From the NCBI RefSeq assembly GCF_013396335.1, contig NZ_JABWSY010000005.1:124001-188000 (forward strand): DNA of 64,000 bases, written 5' to 3'. The notes beneath the pieces are model-generated. The model made no database searches, was not told where the DNA came from, and saw nothing but the letters and a program-made list of their open reading frames with translations. How positions within the stretch are numbered: position 1 is the stretch's first letter; each line of letters opens with the position of its first letter. Below, piece by piece: positions 49,100 to 64,000 of this stretch. The DNA is from Bacillus sp. EB106-08-02-XG196. Its GTDB lineage: Bacteria > Bacillota > Bacilli > Bacillales > Cytobacillaceae. Made by a program: the position numbers and the translations under genes.

Positions 49100-50341
49100 A
49101 TGAAGCATTTGTCTAATCAGGACAAGCAGGTATTTGAAGCGATTCAACAGGAATTAGGACGCCAGCGCGGAAAAATCGAATTAATTGCCTCAGAAAACTT
49201 TGTAAGTGAAGCGGTAATGGAAGCACAGGGTTCTGTGTTAACCAATAAATATGCAGAAGGCTATCCTGGCCGCCGTTATTATGGCGGTTGTGAATATGTG
49301 GACATAGTCGAAGACCTAGCTCGCAATCGTGCGAAAGAGATTTTTGGTGCGGAGTACGTGAACGTACAGCCACATTCTGGTGCGCAGGCTAATATGGCTG
49401 TTTACTTTACAGTCCTTGAACAAGGCGATACTGTTCTTGGTATGAACCTTTCACATGGCGGTCACTTAACACACGGAAGCCCGGTCAACTTTAGTGGTGT
49501 TCAATATAATTTTGTTGAGTACGGTGTGGATGAAACAACACATCTGATTAATTATGATGATGTCTTAGAAAAAGCACGCGAACATAAGCCAAAGATGATT
49601 GTTGCTGGTGCGAGTGCGTATCCGCGTGGTATTGATTTCGCGAAATTCCGTGAAATCGCGGATGAAGTGGGCGCTTATTTAATGGTTGATATGGCTCATA
49701 TTGCTGGACTTGTGGCAGCTGGCCTTCACCAAAATCCAGTACCGTACGCTGATTTTGTTACGACTACTACACATAAAACATTACGCGGACCTCGCGGTGG
49801 AATGATTCTTTGTAAAGAGGAATTTGGCAAGAAAATCGACAAGTCAATCTTCCCTGGAATTCAAGGCGGTCCGTTAATGCATGTTATTTCTGCAAAAGCT
49901 GTTGCTTTTGGTGAAGTGCTGCAGGATAGCTTTAAAGAATATGCAGGTCAGATCATTGCGAACGCTAAGCGTTTAGCGGAAGGCTTGCAAAATGAAGGTA
50001 TCAAGCTTGTTTCCGGTGGTACGGACAATCACTTGCTGCTTTTAGACATGCAGACACTTGGTTTAACCGGTAAGGTTGCTGAAAAGGTACTTGATGAGGT
50101 AGGAATTACCGTTAATAAAAATACAATTCCGTTTGATCCACAAAGCCCGTTTGTAACGAGTGGTATCCGTATTGGTACTGCAGCGGTTACTAGCCGTGGC
50201 TTTGGATTAGAAGATATGGACGAAATTGCGTCTATCATTGCCTTTACCTTGAAAAATCATGAAGACGAAGCAAAGCTTAAAGAAGCGGCGGATCGTGTTG
50301 AGGCTTTAACAGGTAAATTCACGCTTTATCCTGAATATTAA
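49100..50341 (+). CDS. glyA: Serine hydroxymethyltransferase
   Basis: A PLP enzyme that converts serine and tetrahydrofolate to glycine and methylene-THF. The 413-residue protein has [15 protein letters not shown] near residue 25, [20 protein letters not shown], the substrate and PLP contacts in [17 protein letters not shown], and the Schiff-base lysine in [24 protein letters not shown] precedes the ATG. It sits before upp as in B. subtilis. Codon use is biased to preferred codons, consistent with high expression. Confidence 0.97.
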   Translation: MKHLSNQDKQVFEAIQQELGRQRGKIELIASENFVSEAVMEAQGSVLTNKYAEGYPGRRYYGGCEYVDIVEDLARNRAKEIFGAEYVNVQPHSGAQANMAVYFTVLEQGDTVLGMNLSHGGHLTHGSPVNFSGVQYNFVEYGVDETTHLINYDDVLEKAREHKPKMIVAGASAYPRGIDFAKFREIADEVGAYLMVDMAHIAGLVAAGLHQNPVPYADFVTTTTHKTLRGPRGGMILCKEEFGKKIDKSIFPGIQGGPLMHVISAKAVAFGEVLQDSFKEYAGQIIANAKRLAEGLQNEGIKLVSGGTDNHLLLLDMQTLGLTGKVAEKVLDEVGITVNKNTIPFDPQSPFVTSGIRIGTAAVTSRGFGLEDMDEIASIIAFTLKNHEDEAKLKEAADRVEALTGKFTLYPEY

Positions 50342-50350
50342 ACAACTTTT

Positions 50351-50386
50351 GAAATCGACTCCGAGTACGGGTCGATTTCTTTTTGG
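50351..50386 (+). terminator. glyA terminator
   Basis: GAAATCGAC (50351-50359) pairs with GTCGATTTC (50371-50379), followed by TTTTTGG. Confidence 0.85.
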
Positions 50387-50419
50387 GTCTGAGTTGCTCT
50401 CTACACTATTTTTCTGTAA

Positions 50420-51088
<669 letters not shown>

Positions 51089-51101
51089 GTTTATTAGAGC
51101 T

Positions 51102-51132
51102 GAGCAGAACTGTTTTCTGCTCGGTTTTTTGG
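51102..51132 (+). terminator. upp terminator (first copy)
   Basis: GAGCAGAA-CTG-TTTTCTGCTC hairpin followed by GGTTTTTTGG. A near copy (GAGCAGAGCCATTTTCTGCTC, then GGGTTTTTGG) occurs at 51220-51248 as part of the duplicated module. Confidence 0.78.
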
Positions 51133-51144
51133 TTTTTTTTGGTA

Positions 51145-51226
51145 TACCTATATAGGTATTTTGATTTACAGATATTGGCTAATAGTCCAAAACCCTTTGG
51201 AAAAGGTCCATAACCGTCTGAGCAGA
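51145..51226 (+). repeat. 21-bp tandem array IV, first module after upp
   Basis: The 14-bp palindrome TACCTATATAGGTA, then the leader ATTTACAGATATTGGCTAAT, then two GTCCA units starting at 51184 and 51205. With the upp terminator this forms a module of about 117 bp that is repeated immediately downstream. Confidence 0.85.
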
Positions 51227-51260
51227 GCCATTTTCTGCTCGGGTTTTTGGTTTGGTGAAA

Positions 51261-51425
51261 TACCTATATAGGTATTTTTATTTACAGATATTGGCTAATA
51301 GTCCAAAACCCTTTAAAAAAGGTCCAAAACCGTAACAAAATAGTCCAAAACCCTTTGGGAAAAGTCCAAAACTACTAGAAATTAGTCCAAAACACCCCCA
51401 AAATAGTCCATAACTTCCGCCCAAG
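51261..51425 (+). repeat. 21-bp tandem array V, second module after upp
   Basis: ACCTATATAGGT again, the leader TTTACAGATATTGGCTAAT, then six units starting at 51300, 51321, 51342, 51363, 51384 and 51405, exactly 21 bp apart, each with [AG]GTCCAWAAC. The W-T heptad frame on the minus strand is broken by two TAG codons in the unit at 51363, which argues against coding. 51426-51538 shows no gene. Confidence 0.9.
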
Positions 51426-51538
51426 CTATTCCCCCAAAAATACACCCAATAAGTTCACACTATCTCCTTAATTTTTTAGCAGGATTACCAACAACAAGTA
51501 GAGAATTACCCTCTTAATTCAAAAAAGAGGTGATTTTC

Positions 51539-52561
51539 TTGATCATGTTAGACTTAAAACTCTCAGTTCAGGCAGAACAATGCATAGCTTTACTAAGAAG
51601 GATGCCAAAAGGGCACCCAGTAAGACCGATTGTAGAAAAGGACCTGCGGGCGTGGCTGAAAGGGTATTATGGAGAACTCAATGTAGCTTATTATCTGTCG
51701 TTTTTACCAGAAAACGAATATTACATTTTTCATGGATTGCGTTTAAAGGATAAAAGTTCATTCCAAATGGATATACTGCTGGTATCTTCCAAATTTGCGT
51801 TAATCATCGAGGTAAAAAATATTTCCGGGAAGCTAAAGTTTGAAAAGGGCTCAGACCTTATGGTTAGAGAATTGAATAACCTGGAAGAAGGGATGGATAA
51901 CCCAATACAGCAGGTGAAAAGGCATCATCTTCAATTTAATAACTGGTTGAAGTTTCACCAAATCAAGGGGATCCCGGTGGAACACTTGGTCGTGATTAGT
52001 AAAACGTCTACTATTATAGAAACAACTCCGGATAACCAGCAAATTTTTCAAAAAGTAATCTATGCTGAATCGCTACTTGATAAGATAAGAGAATTAGAAG
52101 AAAGGTATCAAAAGCCCCGTATTACAAAAAACACCCTGAATCATTTATCACATACCCTCTTAAACGCTCATCATATCTGCATTCCGGACATTCTTCAAAA
52201 ATACCAATTAACCCAAACCGATTTGATACCAGGTGTACAGTGTACGAATAGTAAATGCAATTGTTACCCAATGAAGTATATTTCAGCGGCTTGGCGGTGT
52301 AACAGATGCAAGGAAATCTCCAAAACCGCACACATACCAGCCGTAAGTGATTATTTTCTTATATACGGTCCAACCATTACCCGGAAGCAGCTCGCTAAAT
52401 TTCTACAGATTGATTCTCCCATTAAAGCTAGGTATTTACTGCTGGCTCTAAAACTCCCCTCCATAGGCACAAAACGAGGCTCCAAATACTTTCTCCCAAA
52501 AAACTGCATACTTTTCCCTCACGATGAAAACTCTATGAAAAAAGGGGAATTTTTTACATGA
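51539..52561 (+). CDS. NERD-domain protein with zinc ribbon
   Basis: A 340-residue protein. The N-terminal NERD (nuclease-related) domain shows KGYYGELNVAYYLSF, FQMDILLVSSKFALIIEVKN, with the D and EVKN residues typical of a PD-(D/E)XK-like nuclease fold, and NPIQQVKRHHLQFNNWL. A zinc ribbon follows (CTNSKCNCYP, CNRCKE), then a winged-helix-like tail with LRITRKQLAKFL-type sequence. I start at TTG 51539, set by AAAGAGGTGAT; ATG 51545 is possible. Its stop overlaps the protease gene by four bases. Its role is unknown; DNA binding or processing is inferred. Confidence 0.85.
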   Translation: MIMLDLKLSVQAEQCIALLRRMPKGHPVRPIVEKDLRAWLKGYYGELNVAYYLSFLPENEYYIFHGLRLKDKSSFQMDILLVSSKFALIIEVKNISGKLKFEKGSDLMVRELNNLEEGMDNPIQQVKRHHLQFNNWLKFHQIKGIPVEHLVVISKTSTIIETTPDNQQIFQKVIYAESLLDKIRELEERYQKPRITKNTLNHLSHTLLNAHHICIPDILQKYQLTQTDLIPGVQCTNSKCNCYPMKYISAAWRCNRCKEISKTAHIPAVSDYFLIYGPTITRKQLAKFLQIDSPIKARYLLLALKLPSIGTKRGSKYFLPKNCILFPHDENSMKKGEFFT

Positions 52562-54747
52562 AAAAATGGACACTTTTATTCGTACTCGTTTTCTCCCTCC
52601 AAACCGCTACTTCTGCTCGGTCGCTTGAGACACCTCCGATCCCGAAAGAACGGGTTGCGATTGTGGTGCTTGAAGAACCACAATCTCCTCAGGATATCCT
52701 ACAACTTATAAAACCCTTCAAAGACATTCACCTCAGGCATGTTTTTACAGAGGCGATTTATGGATTTTCGGTGGAAGGGAATCCGGAATCGATTGAGAAA
52801 TTGGCGGCACAAAATAGCAAGCAAATCATTAGCATTTCGCCGGTGAACCAGTACAAGGTGCAGGCTGAGGAAAGCGTCAAGATTATTGGCGGTGAGGAGA
52901 TTCGCGGCCTTTTTGATAAAAAGAATCGCCGGCTAACTGGTAAAGGAATCACAGTCGGAGTCATCGATACGGGTGTAGATTACACACATCCTGACCTGAG
53001 AAGAAATTATGCGGGCGGCCGGGATCTCGTTGATAATGATTCGGATCCAATGGAAACGAAAACGCTGGGAAGGGCGACGGTTCATGGTACCCATGTCGCT
53101 GGAATTATTGCTGCGAATGGAAAGTTGAAAGGGGTCGCTCCCGAGGCGAAAATTCTGGCTTACCGTGCGCTTGGTCCAGGGGGCGGGGGGACGACGGAGA
53201 ATGTGCTTGCGGCCATTGAGCAGGCGATAAAAGACAAAGTCGATATTATGAATCTTTCGCTTGGAAATGATATTAATGGTCCAGACCTGCCCATCTCGCT
53301 TGCTTTGAATAGAGCGGTGGAGAGGGGGATTGTCGCGATCGCGGCATCTGGTAATTCGGGCCCGAATATCTGGACCGTTGGCTCACCGGGAACGGCATCA
53401 AAGGCGATATCAGTTGGGGCCTCGACTCCTACCTTAGAAGTCCCTCATATTCTAATAGAAGGAATCCGGGATAAAATCAAGATTCAGCCACTGGCGGGTT
53501 CGAGTAATTGGGCAATTGACCGGTCCCTTCCAATTGTAGATGGCGGGCTCGGAACGAAGGAAGAATTAAAGGACGTCATGGGAAAAATAGTTCTCATTAA
53601 GAGAGGGAAATTAACTTTTACTGAAAAAGCAAATAACGCCCGAGAGGCAGGGGCTAAGGCTGTTATTATTTATAATAACTTGAGCGGCGGTTTTATGGGG
53701 AATCTGGAGGCACCGAATGATATTCCGGTTGGCTCCGTCACTAAGAAAGAGGGGGAGCTTTTAAAAAGCAAAACCAACACCCTTGCAAAAATCTATGTGA
53801 CCGAGGAAAAGGATTTACTGGCGGACTTTAGCTCGAGGGGGCCGGTTACGGACACTTGGGAGGTCAAGCCGGATATTGTTGCACCAGGTGTGGCGATCAA
53901 CTCGACGATTCCCGGCGGTTATCTTTCTCTCCAGGGAACGAGTATGGCGGCACCTCATGTGGCGGGGGCGTGCGCGCTCATAAAACAAGCACATCCAGAG
54001 TGGAGCCCAGATCAAATTAAAGCTGCCTTAATGAATACCGCCAAACCGTTAGTGAAAAACGGTAAACCTTACCGGACGTATGAGCAGGGGGCAGGAAGAA
54101 TTCAGGTGAATGAAGCTGTTAAAGCCACCTCACTTGTCAGTCCAAGTTCACTGCGATTTGGCAAATATGAAAGTGAAGGGGATACCCACAAAGCCTTTTT
54201 GCATGTTGAGAATAAAAGTGAAAAACCGGTGCGCTATACCTTCGACATACCCAAGCGGGAAGATGGTCTGGAATGGCACTTCCCACTGGCGTTTACACTG
54301 CAGCCAGGAGAATCTCGAGATGCTAAGCTTGAGTTAAAAGTGAATCCTGTTGAGTTGAAGGGGAAGATACATGATGGTTATTTAACCATTCAAGCCGGTT
54401 CCAATTCCATTCAAATTCCCTATATCTATGTGCTTGAGGAACCGAATTATCCGAGGGTGATGGGGTTTGATTTTAAGGATGGCGACCAACCTGGAACCTA
54501 TCGTTATGAGGTCTACTTGCCGGGTGGGGCAGAGGAGTTTGGAATCGCCCTTTTCAATCCGGATGATTTCCGATTCGTTGGCTTTTTAGACAGCAACCAA
54601 AATGTAAAGAAGGGATTGGTCAGCAAGGTGATCACGGCGGAGAACCTCCCGCCCGAAGGAACCTATCTTGCCAAGGTGTTTGCAAAGAAGGCAGGGAAGG
54701 AGGATTTTATTGAAACCATGCTCGTCATTGGAGCAGCGGTGAGATAA
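52558..54747 (+). CDS. Secreted Vpr-like subtilisin-family protease
   Basis: A 729-residue S8 serine peptidase. The signal peptide (MKKWTLLFVLVFSLQTATSA) is followed by an I9 inhibitor-like propeptide (to about residue 105). The catalytic triad is D137 in GVIDTGVDYTHPDL, H176 in VHGTHVAGI and S462 in GTSMAAPHVAGA. A PA (protease-associated) domain lies between His and Ser (about 320-420), and a C-terminal Fn3-like region follows (about 520-729). It is shorter than B. subtilis Vpr (about 806). The start overlaps the NERD gene stop (ATGA), so expression is coupled. Confidence 0.93.
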   Translation: MKKWTLLFVLVFSLQTATSARSLETPPIPKERVAIVVLEEPQSPQDILQLIKPFKDIHLRHVFTEAIYGFSVEGNPESIEKLAAQNSKQIISISPVNQYKVQAEESVKIIGGEEIRGLFDKKNRRLTGKGITVGVIDTGVDYTHPDLRRNYAGGRDLVDNDSDPMETKTLGRATVHGTHVAGIIAANGKLKGVAPEAKILAYRALGPGGGGTTENVLAAIEQAIKDKVDIMNLSLGNDINGPDLPISLALNRAVERGIVAIAASGNSGPNIWTVGSPGTASKAISVGASTPTLEVPHILIEGIRDKIKIQPLAGSSNWAIDRSLPIVDGGLGTKEELKDVMGKIVLIKRGKLTFTEKANNAREAGAKAVIIYNNLSGGFMGNLEAPNDIPVGSVTKKEGELLKSKTNTLAKIYVTEEKDLLADFSSRGPVTDTWEVKPDIVAPGVAINSTIPGGYLSLQGTSMAAPHVAGACALIKQAHPEWSPDQIKAALMNTAKPLVKNGKPYRTYEQGAGRIQVNEAVKATSLVSPSSLRFGKYESEGDTHKAFLHVENKSEKPVRYTFDIPKREDGLEWHFPLAFTLQPGESRDAKLELKVNPVELKGKIHDGYLTIQAGSNSIQIPYIYVLEEPNYPRVMGFDFKDGDQPGTYRYEVYLPGGAEEFGIALFNPDDFRFVGFLDSNQNVKKGLVSKVITAENLPPEGTYLAKVFAKKAGKEDFIETMLVIGAAVR

Positions 54748-54915
54748 ATGGGACTGGGGTGGTGTATCCGCCACTCCAATTCAATTTGTTCACAAAATGG
54801 TCACATTTACAGCATCAATATACGGGTGGTTTACACTACAATGTTAGTGTTAACTAAAACTTCCAGTTGGAAGAAATTACGCAGAATAGTTTGTGGGTAA
54901 TTTCACGTAAATCCA

Positions 54916-54944
54916 TTGACTTTGCAGAATCGCTATTGTATGCT
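54916..54944 (+). promoter_or_regulatory. atp operon promoter
   Basis: TTGACT (54916-54921), 17 bp, TATGCT (54939-54944), about 120 bases before atpZ. The rest of 54748-55070 is AT-rich; a GGGGTGG/CCACTCC hairpin at 54757-54778 may end the protease transcript. Confidence 0.72.
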
Positions 54945-55070
54945 AACAAAGGATGTAAAATGAGAGGGTTTTCACATATTTCGACAGAATCCTCAGAATT
55001 CTACAGAACTTCCTTTTGTACATAACCTCGTTTTTTTGATGTATTCTCTAAAGGTGAGGATGCGATAAGT

Positions 55071-55292
55071 ATGCGTAATGAAAACCGCAATCCGTTCAAA
55101 GCATATGCCCTAATGTCCGCCATTCTTGCAGCTCTTGTGGGATCCATACTTATCGGTATTTTTGCAGGCAGATGGCTGGATAAGCAGTGGGGTACCGAAC
55201 CAATTTTCTTAATAGTTGGATTGTTTATGGGTTTAGCGGCCGGTATTTACTCGATGCTTGTTACAATTCGCAAGTTCAATTCAGGAGATTAA
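55071..55292 (+). CDS. atpZ: AtpZ/AtpI-family small membrane protein
   Basis: A 73-residue protein with two transmembrane helices (about residues 12-33 and 42-65) and the conserved FAGRWLDKQWGTEPIFLIVG, typical of AtpZ, which is encoded before atpI in many atp operons. It is thought to help Mg2+ or Ca2+ entry or c-ring assembly. The ATG is preceded by GGTGAGGATGCG. It is separate from atpI, 7 bases apart. The exact role in this organism is inferred. Confidence 0.85.
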   Translation: MRNENRNPFKAYALMSAILAALVGSILIGIFAGRWLDKQWGTEPIFLIVGLFMGLAAGIYSMLVTIRKFNSGD

Positions 55293-55299
55293 ACCAACC

Positions 55300-55674
55300 A
55301 TGCCAGAATTCCAAACAATGTTTGTCCGACAGCGGAAGTGGATGTTTTTTTTATTGTCTTTTTATGTGCTTGGTTGGGGGTTCACTGCGCATCAATCAAT
55401 CTTTCTTGGATTGATTCTTGGGACAAGTTTGAGCCTCTTTAATTTGTGGTTGATGGCTCGAAAAATCGACAAATTTGGTCAAGCAGCAGCAGAAGGAAGG
55501 CAAGTTCGTTCACTTGGCTCATTTTCACGAATGGCAACCGCTGCTCTAGCGATTGTCATCACTTTGAGGTATCCTGAGCAATTCCACCTCATTAGTGTGG
55601 TTATAGGATTAATGACATCCTACATTGTCATTATGATAGATTTTTTTATCCACAATTTCTATTCAGATAAATAG
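55300..55674 (+). CDS. atpI: ATP synthase protein I
   Basis: A 124-residue membrane protein that assists c-ring assembly of the F1Fo ATP synthase. It has four predicted helices: FFLLSFYVLGWGF, SIFLGLILGTSLSLFNLWLM, ATAALAIVITLRY and VIGLMTSYIVIMIDFFI. I start at MPEFQTMF, with CAGGAGATT upstream; the ORF opens earlier at 55258 inside atpZ but without a site. Part of the operon that runs through atpC. Confidence 0.88.
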   Translation: MPEFQTMFVRQRKWMFFLLSFYVLGWGFTAHQSIFLGLILGTSLSLFNLWLMARKIDKFGQAAAEGRQVRSLGSFSRMATAALAIVITLRYPEQFHLISVVIGLMTSYIVIMIDFFIHNFYSDK

Positions 55675-55691
55675 CGGGGGAAGCGAGGTGA

Positions 55692-56408
<717 letters not shown>

Positions 56409-56444
56409 GATAAACCTGTTCATTTTATGAACAAAAAATAATAA

Positions 56445-56693
<249 letters not shown>

Positions 56694-56766
56694 TCGAACG
56701 CTAAACGCGTTTCAGTAGATGGCGAAGATCATTCGTGAGAACCTTCGCCATTCGTTTATGTTCATA

Positions 56767-56888
56767 GAAAAGCGGAAGCGCCTTGTCCAGGGGCGACAGG
56801 CATAAGACGAGCCGGCATGAAGGTTGTTCTTTAACCTTCTTGACGGATTGGCTTATGACCCCGAGCCACTAGGCGCTGTAGCTGGACA
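56767..56888. repeat. Dispersed structured element, family A, inside the atp operon
   Basis: It begins AAAAGCGGAAGCGCCTTG and ends ACTAGGCGCTGTAGCTGGACA. The centre (GGGGCGACAGGCATAAGACG, then AAGGTTGTTCTTTAACCTTC, then GGCTTATGACCCC) nearly repeats the copy at 34688. It lies between atpE and atpF in the same transcript and is strongly self-complementary. Confidence 0.88.
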
Positions 56889-56934
56889 TCTACATAAACG
56901 ATTGATTTCGACAATTATTTCGACTGATATATAA

Positions 56935-59569
<2,635 letters not shown>

Positions 59570-59596
59570 GTAGGGTCTGACATAATTGATGGGCGG

Positions 59597-59636
59597 AGGG
59601 GGTGACAGGCACGGTTTTGGGTGCCTGTTTCCCCCG
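59597..59636. repeat. Hairpin with GTGACAGGCAC word between atpA and atpG
   Basis: GGGGGTGACAGGCAC-GGTTTTGG-GTGCCTGTTTCCCCC is a long imperfect hairpin without a terminal T run. It contains the over-represented 12-mer (minus orientation, 59601-59612). Confidence 0.75.
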
Positions 59637-59674
59637 TATCCCTAACTAACACATTCTTTGTAAGAGGGTGGTGA

Positions 59675-60538
<864 letters not shown>

Positions 60539-60683
60539 AATCTATATTTTAAAAATGAACCCCATTTAGGGGCCTTGATAAGTTCTGCTGGACGGGAATG
60601 AGTTCATCGTTCCCGACTACATATCAGGACTATAACGTGTTAAGTGTGATTCACAGGTTCCTTTTTAAAAAAGGGGTTTGTGA

Positions 60684-62129
<1,446 letters not shown>

Positions 62130-62147
62130 AGCCTGTCAGGAGGGTAA

Positions 62148-62558
<411 letters not shown>

Positions 62559-62571
62559 TAGATATGAATCA

Positions 62572-62608
62572 AACCCCTGCTTAGTCTGCGGACTGGCGGG
62601 GGTTTTTT
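62572..62608 (+). terminator. atp operon terminator
   Basis: AACCCCTGC-TTAGTCTGCGGACTG-GCGGGGGTT hairpin followed by TTTTG. Confidence 0.85.
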
Positions 62609-62669
62609 GTCTTTTTAGTGGACGATGGTAGGTGTGTCAAAAAATAATTAACAGAATCTTTAAAAGTAT

Positions 62670-62734
62670 TTGACTTGTTTGGTTAATGGTTATATAATCT
62701 CAGTAAGACATCATATGATGTCATATAACCATTA
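62670..62734 (+). promoter_or_regulatory. frlB promoter with nested operator palindromes
   Basis: TTGACT (62670-62675), 17 bp, TATAAT (62693-62698) is a near-consensus promoter. GACATCATATGATGTC (62707-62722) is a perfect 16-bp palindrome at the expected start site. TAATGGTTATAT (62684-62695) and ATATAACCATTA (62723-62734) are perfect 12-bp inverted arms around it. A repressor (in B. subtilis FrlR, a GntR-type regulator) could bind here; identity is inferred. Confidence 0.75.
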
Positions 62735-62747
62735 GGGGGTAAAGTAA

Positions 62748-63722
62748 ATGAAAACTGAACATGTTAACCAAATTGCTGCTGCTATAAATGCAGTTAAAGC
62801 AACAGAAGTGAAAAACGTTTTTTTTGTGGCTTGTGGAGGTTCAATGGCATCCCTTGCTACTGGGGATTATTTCCTAAACAGAGAAATTGAGATTCCAAGT
62901 AGAGTTTACACTTCAAATGAATTTGTTCATGTGAACCCGCCAGGACTTGGTGAAGGAAGCGTTGTGATCCTTCGTTCACATTCAGGGACTACACCAGAAA
63001 CGGTTACAGCAGCTAAATTCGCCCGAGAAAAAGGCGCAGTTACGATTGCGATTTCCATGGAGGTTGATTCTCCACTTTGTCAAGAAGCCGAGTATACCGT
63101 TCATTACAACTATAAGGATGGCTCAGATGCGATTGACGGAGAAACGGGTATATATTACAGCTTAATTTTCGGTATTTTGAATGCGGTTTCACAAAATGAA
63201 AAATATGAAAGAATATTAAGCCAATTAAATAATTTGGAAACTCTTTTTGAATCAAACAGAAAATTGACCTATGATCGTGCATTCCAATTTGGAAGCGAAT
63301 ACAAGCGCGATAAATTGATTTATACAATGGGAAGCGGTGCTTACTATCACCAGGCATATTCTTTTACAAGCTGCTTGTTAATGGAAATGTTATGGATCCA
63401 CTCTAATGCGATTCATTCTGGCGAATACTTCCACGGACCATTTGAAGCAACTGACTTTGATGTGCCGTTCCTAATTATTAAAGGAGAAGGCGCTACTCGT
63501 CCATTAGATGAAAGAGCGATTAACTTTGCACAAAAATTCAGTAAAAAAGTTGAAGTGGTTGATGTAGCGGAATTGGATTACACAGGTATTGACGAAGATC
63601 TAAAAGAATACTTTGGTCCAGCTCTTGCAGGTGTTGTATTACGTCAATATGCAGATGGATTGGCAGAGCATACAGGTCACCCGCTTTCCGTAAGACGCTA
63701 TATGTGGAAAATGGACTATTAA
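62748..63722 (+). CDS. frlB: Fructosamine-6-phosphate deglycase FrlB
   Basis: A 324-residue sugar-isomerase-fold protein with two SIS domains (VFFVACGGSMASLATGDYFL and SHSGTTPETVTAAKFAREKG in the first; IYTMGSGAYYHQAYSFTSCL and HSGEYFHGPFEA in the second). FrlB splits fructoselysine/fructosamine 6-phosphate to glucose 6-phosphate and amino acid, so it uses Amadori compounds as a nutrient source. The length fits. The lipoprotein gene after it would fit an frl uptake system. It could be another SIS deglycase, but the sequence is closest to FrlB. Confidence 0.9.
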   Translation: MKTEHVNQIAAAINAVKATEVKNVFFVACGGSMASLATGDYFLNREIEIPSRVYTSNEFVHVNPPGLGEGSVVILRSHSGTTPETVTAAKFAREKGAVTIAISMEVDSPLCQEAEYTVHYNYKDGSDAIDGETGIYYSLIFGILNAVSQNEKYERILSQLNNLETLFESNRKLTYDRAFQFGSEYKRDKLIYTMGSGAYYHQAYSFTSCLLMEMLWIHSNAIHSGEYFHGPFEATDFDVPFLIIKGEGATRPLDERAINFAQKFSKKVEVVDVAELDYTGIDEDLKEYFGPALAGVVLRQYADGLAEHTGHPLSVRRYMWKMDY

Positions 63723-63933
63723 TCTGTCACTATTCATCACTTACAACTCGGATTCAACATGATAGATTATAAGAAAGATTTTCTACTATACTTATGGGAA
63801 ACAGTTTTCCAAGTGGACAAGGTTCAGTTGAAGGTTAATCTAATCTACGTTGTTGACTAGGACACTTAATTGAACTCACTCCATTTCATTATTTTAAAAT
63901 TTATAATCAGAATATTATAAAGGGAGTGAAAAA

Positions 63934-64000
63934 ATGAAAAGATTTTTGGCAATTTTCATGACAGTTCTTTTATTAGCATTAACAGCTTGTTCCTCCTCAG
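63934..64000 (+). CDS. Lipoprotein, probably a solute-binding protein (partial, cut by window end)
   Basis: Only the first 22 codons are present: MKRFLAIFMTVLLLALTAC and then Ser residues. This is a signal peptide ending in the lipobox LTAC, with AAAGGGAG 8 bases before the ATG. The position after frlB suggests the substrate-binding lipoprotein of an ABC importer for fructosamines (FrlO type), but the sequence seen does not prove it. 63723-63933 has no clear gene; an AT-rich stretch near 63880-63920 may hold a promoter. Confidence 0.75.
   Translation, partial: MKRFLAIFMTVLLLALTACSSS

Noticed and set aside
51539-52561. NERD protein as part of an anti-phage defence system
   Set aside because: NERD domains occur in some defence loci, but the neighbours (upp, a secreted protease, atp genes) give no support.

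Overview
The window is a stretch of chromosome from a spore-forming Bacillaceae species (Bacillus sensu lato, Neobacillus/Mesobacillus-like). The evidence is the set of sporulation genes (gerQ, rsfA, sspH, spo0F, spoIIR), SigA-type TTGACA/TATAAT promoters, strong AGGAGG ribosome sites, frequent TTG/GTG starts, and a gene order that closely follows the B. subtilis block from gerQ (ywdL) through rho, prfA, glyA and upp to the atp operon. Almost all of it is housekeeping DNA. No tRNA, rRNA, CRISPR array, prophage, transposase or recognisable defence island was found.

Layout. 1-8.6 kb: gerQ and hemQ on the minus strand, then pta, lipL, rsfA (minus), a DUF1450 gene, ywfO, ywgA, ywhB (minus), ywhC and ywhD. 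8.7-15.6 kb: pbpG (minus), the polyamine genes speE and speB, ywiB-argS, and the small spore protein gene sspH. 15.7-18.1 kb: a DUF4023 gene, uvsE and a phospholipase-D/cardiolipin-synthase-like gene, all minus. 18.3-29.4 kb: a fatty-acid and branched-chain acyl-CoA catabolic locus (fadF, thiolase, 3-hydroxybutyryl-CoA dehydrogenase, two acyl-CoA dehydrogenases, a TetR regulator, and the fused isobutyryl-CoA mutase icmF), with FadR-type operators and a cre-like site at its promoters. 29.6-40.3 kb: rpoE, pyrG with its GGGC attenuator, ywjG, spo0F, fbaA, tal, murA2, glpX, rho and rpmE. 40.4-51.1 kb: tdk, a lipoprotein, prfA-prmC, spoIIR, ywlB, ywlC, mntP, ywlE, rpiB, ywlG, glyA and upp. 51.5-54.7 kb: a NERD-domain protein translationally coupled to a secreted Vpr-like subtilase. 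55.1-62.6 kb: the complete F1Fo ATP synthase operon (atpZ, I, B, E, F, H, A, G, D, C). 62.7-64 kb: frlB (fructosamine-6-phosphate deglycase) with a strong promoter and palindromic operator, then the start of a lipoprotein gene cut by the window edge.

The least explained signal lies between the genes. Five intergenic arrays (after pta, fadA, pyrG and twice after upp) are built of units exactly 21 bp long, each carrying a GTCCAWAAC core and mostly preceded by a shared leader (TTNCAGANAWTG-CTAAT). A sixth array, between the two acyl-CoA dehydrogenase genes, keeps the 21-bp period with a different core. The upp array includes a duplicated terminator-leader-array module. Other repeats are a dispersed 120-150 bp structured element (one copy lies inside the atp operon between atpE and atpF), an inverted-repeat element near rho with a miniature relative after icmF, a 52-bp tandem repeat between speE and speB, and a strongly over-represented 12-mer GTGCCTGTCACC. 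A dense DnaA-box cluster sits upstream of and inside ywlC.
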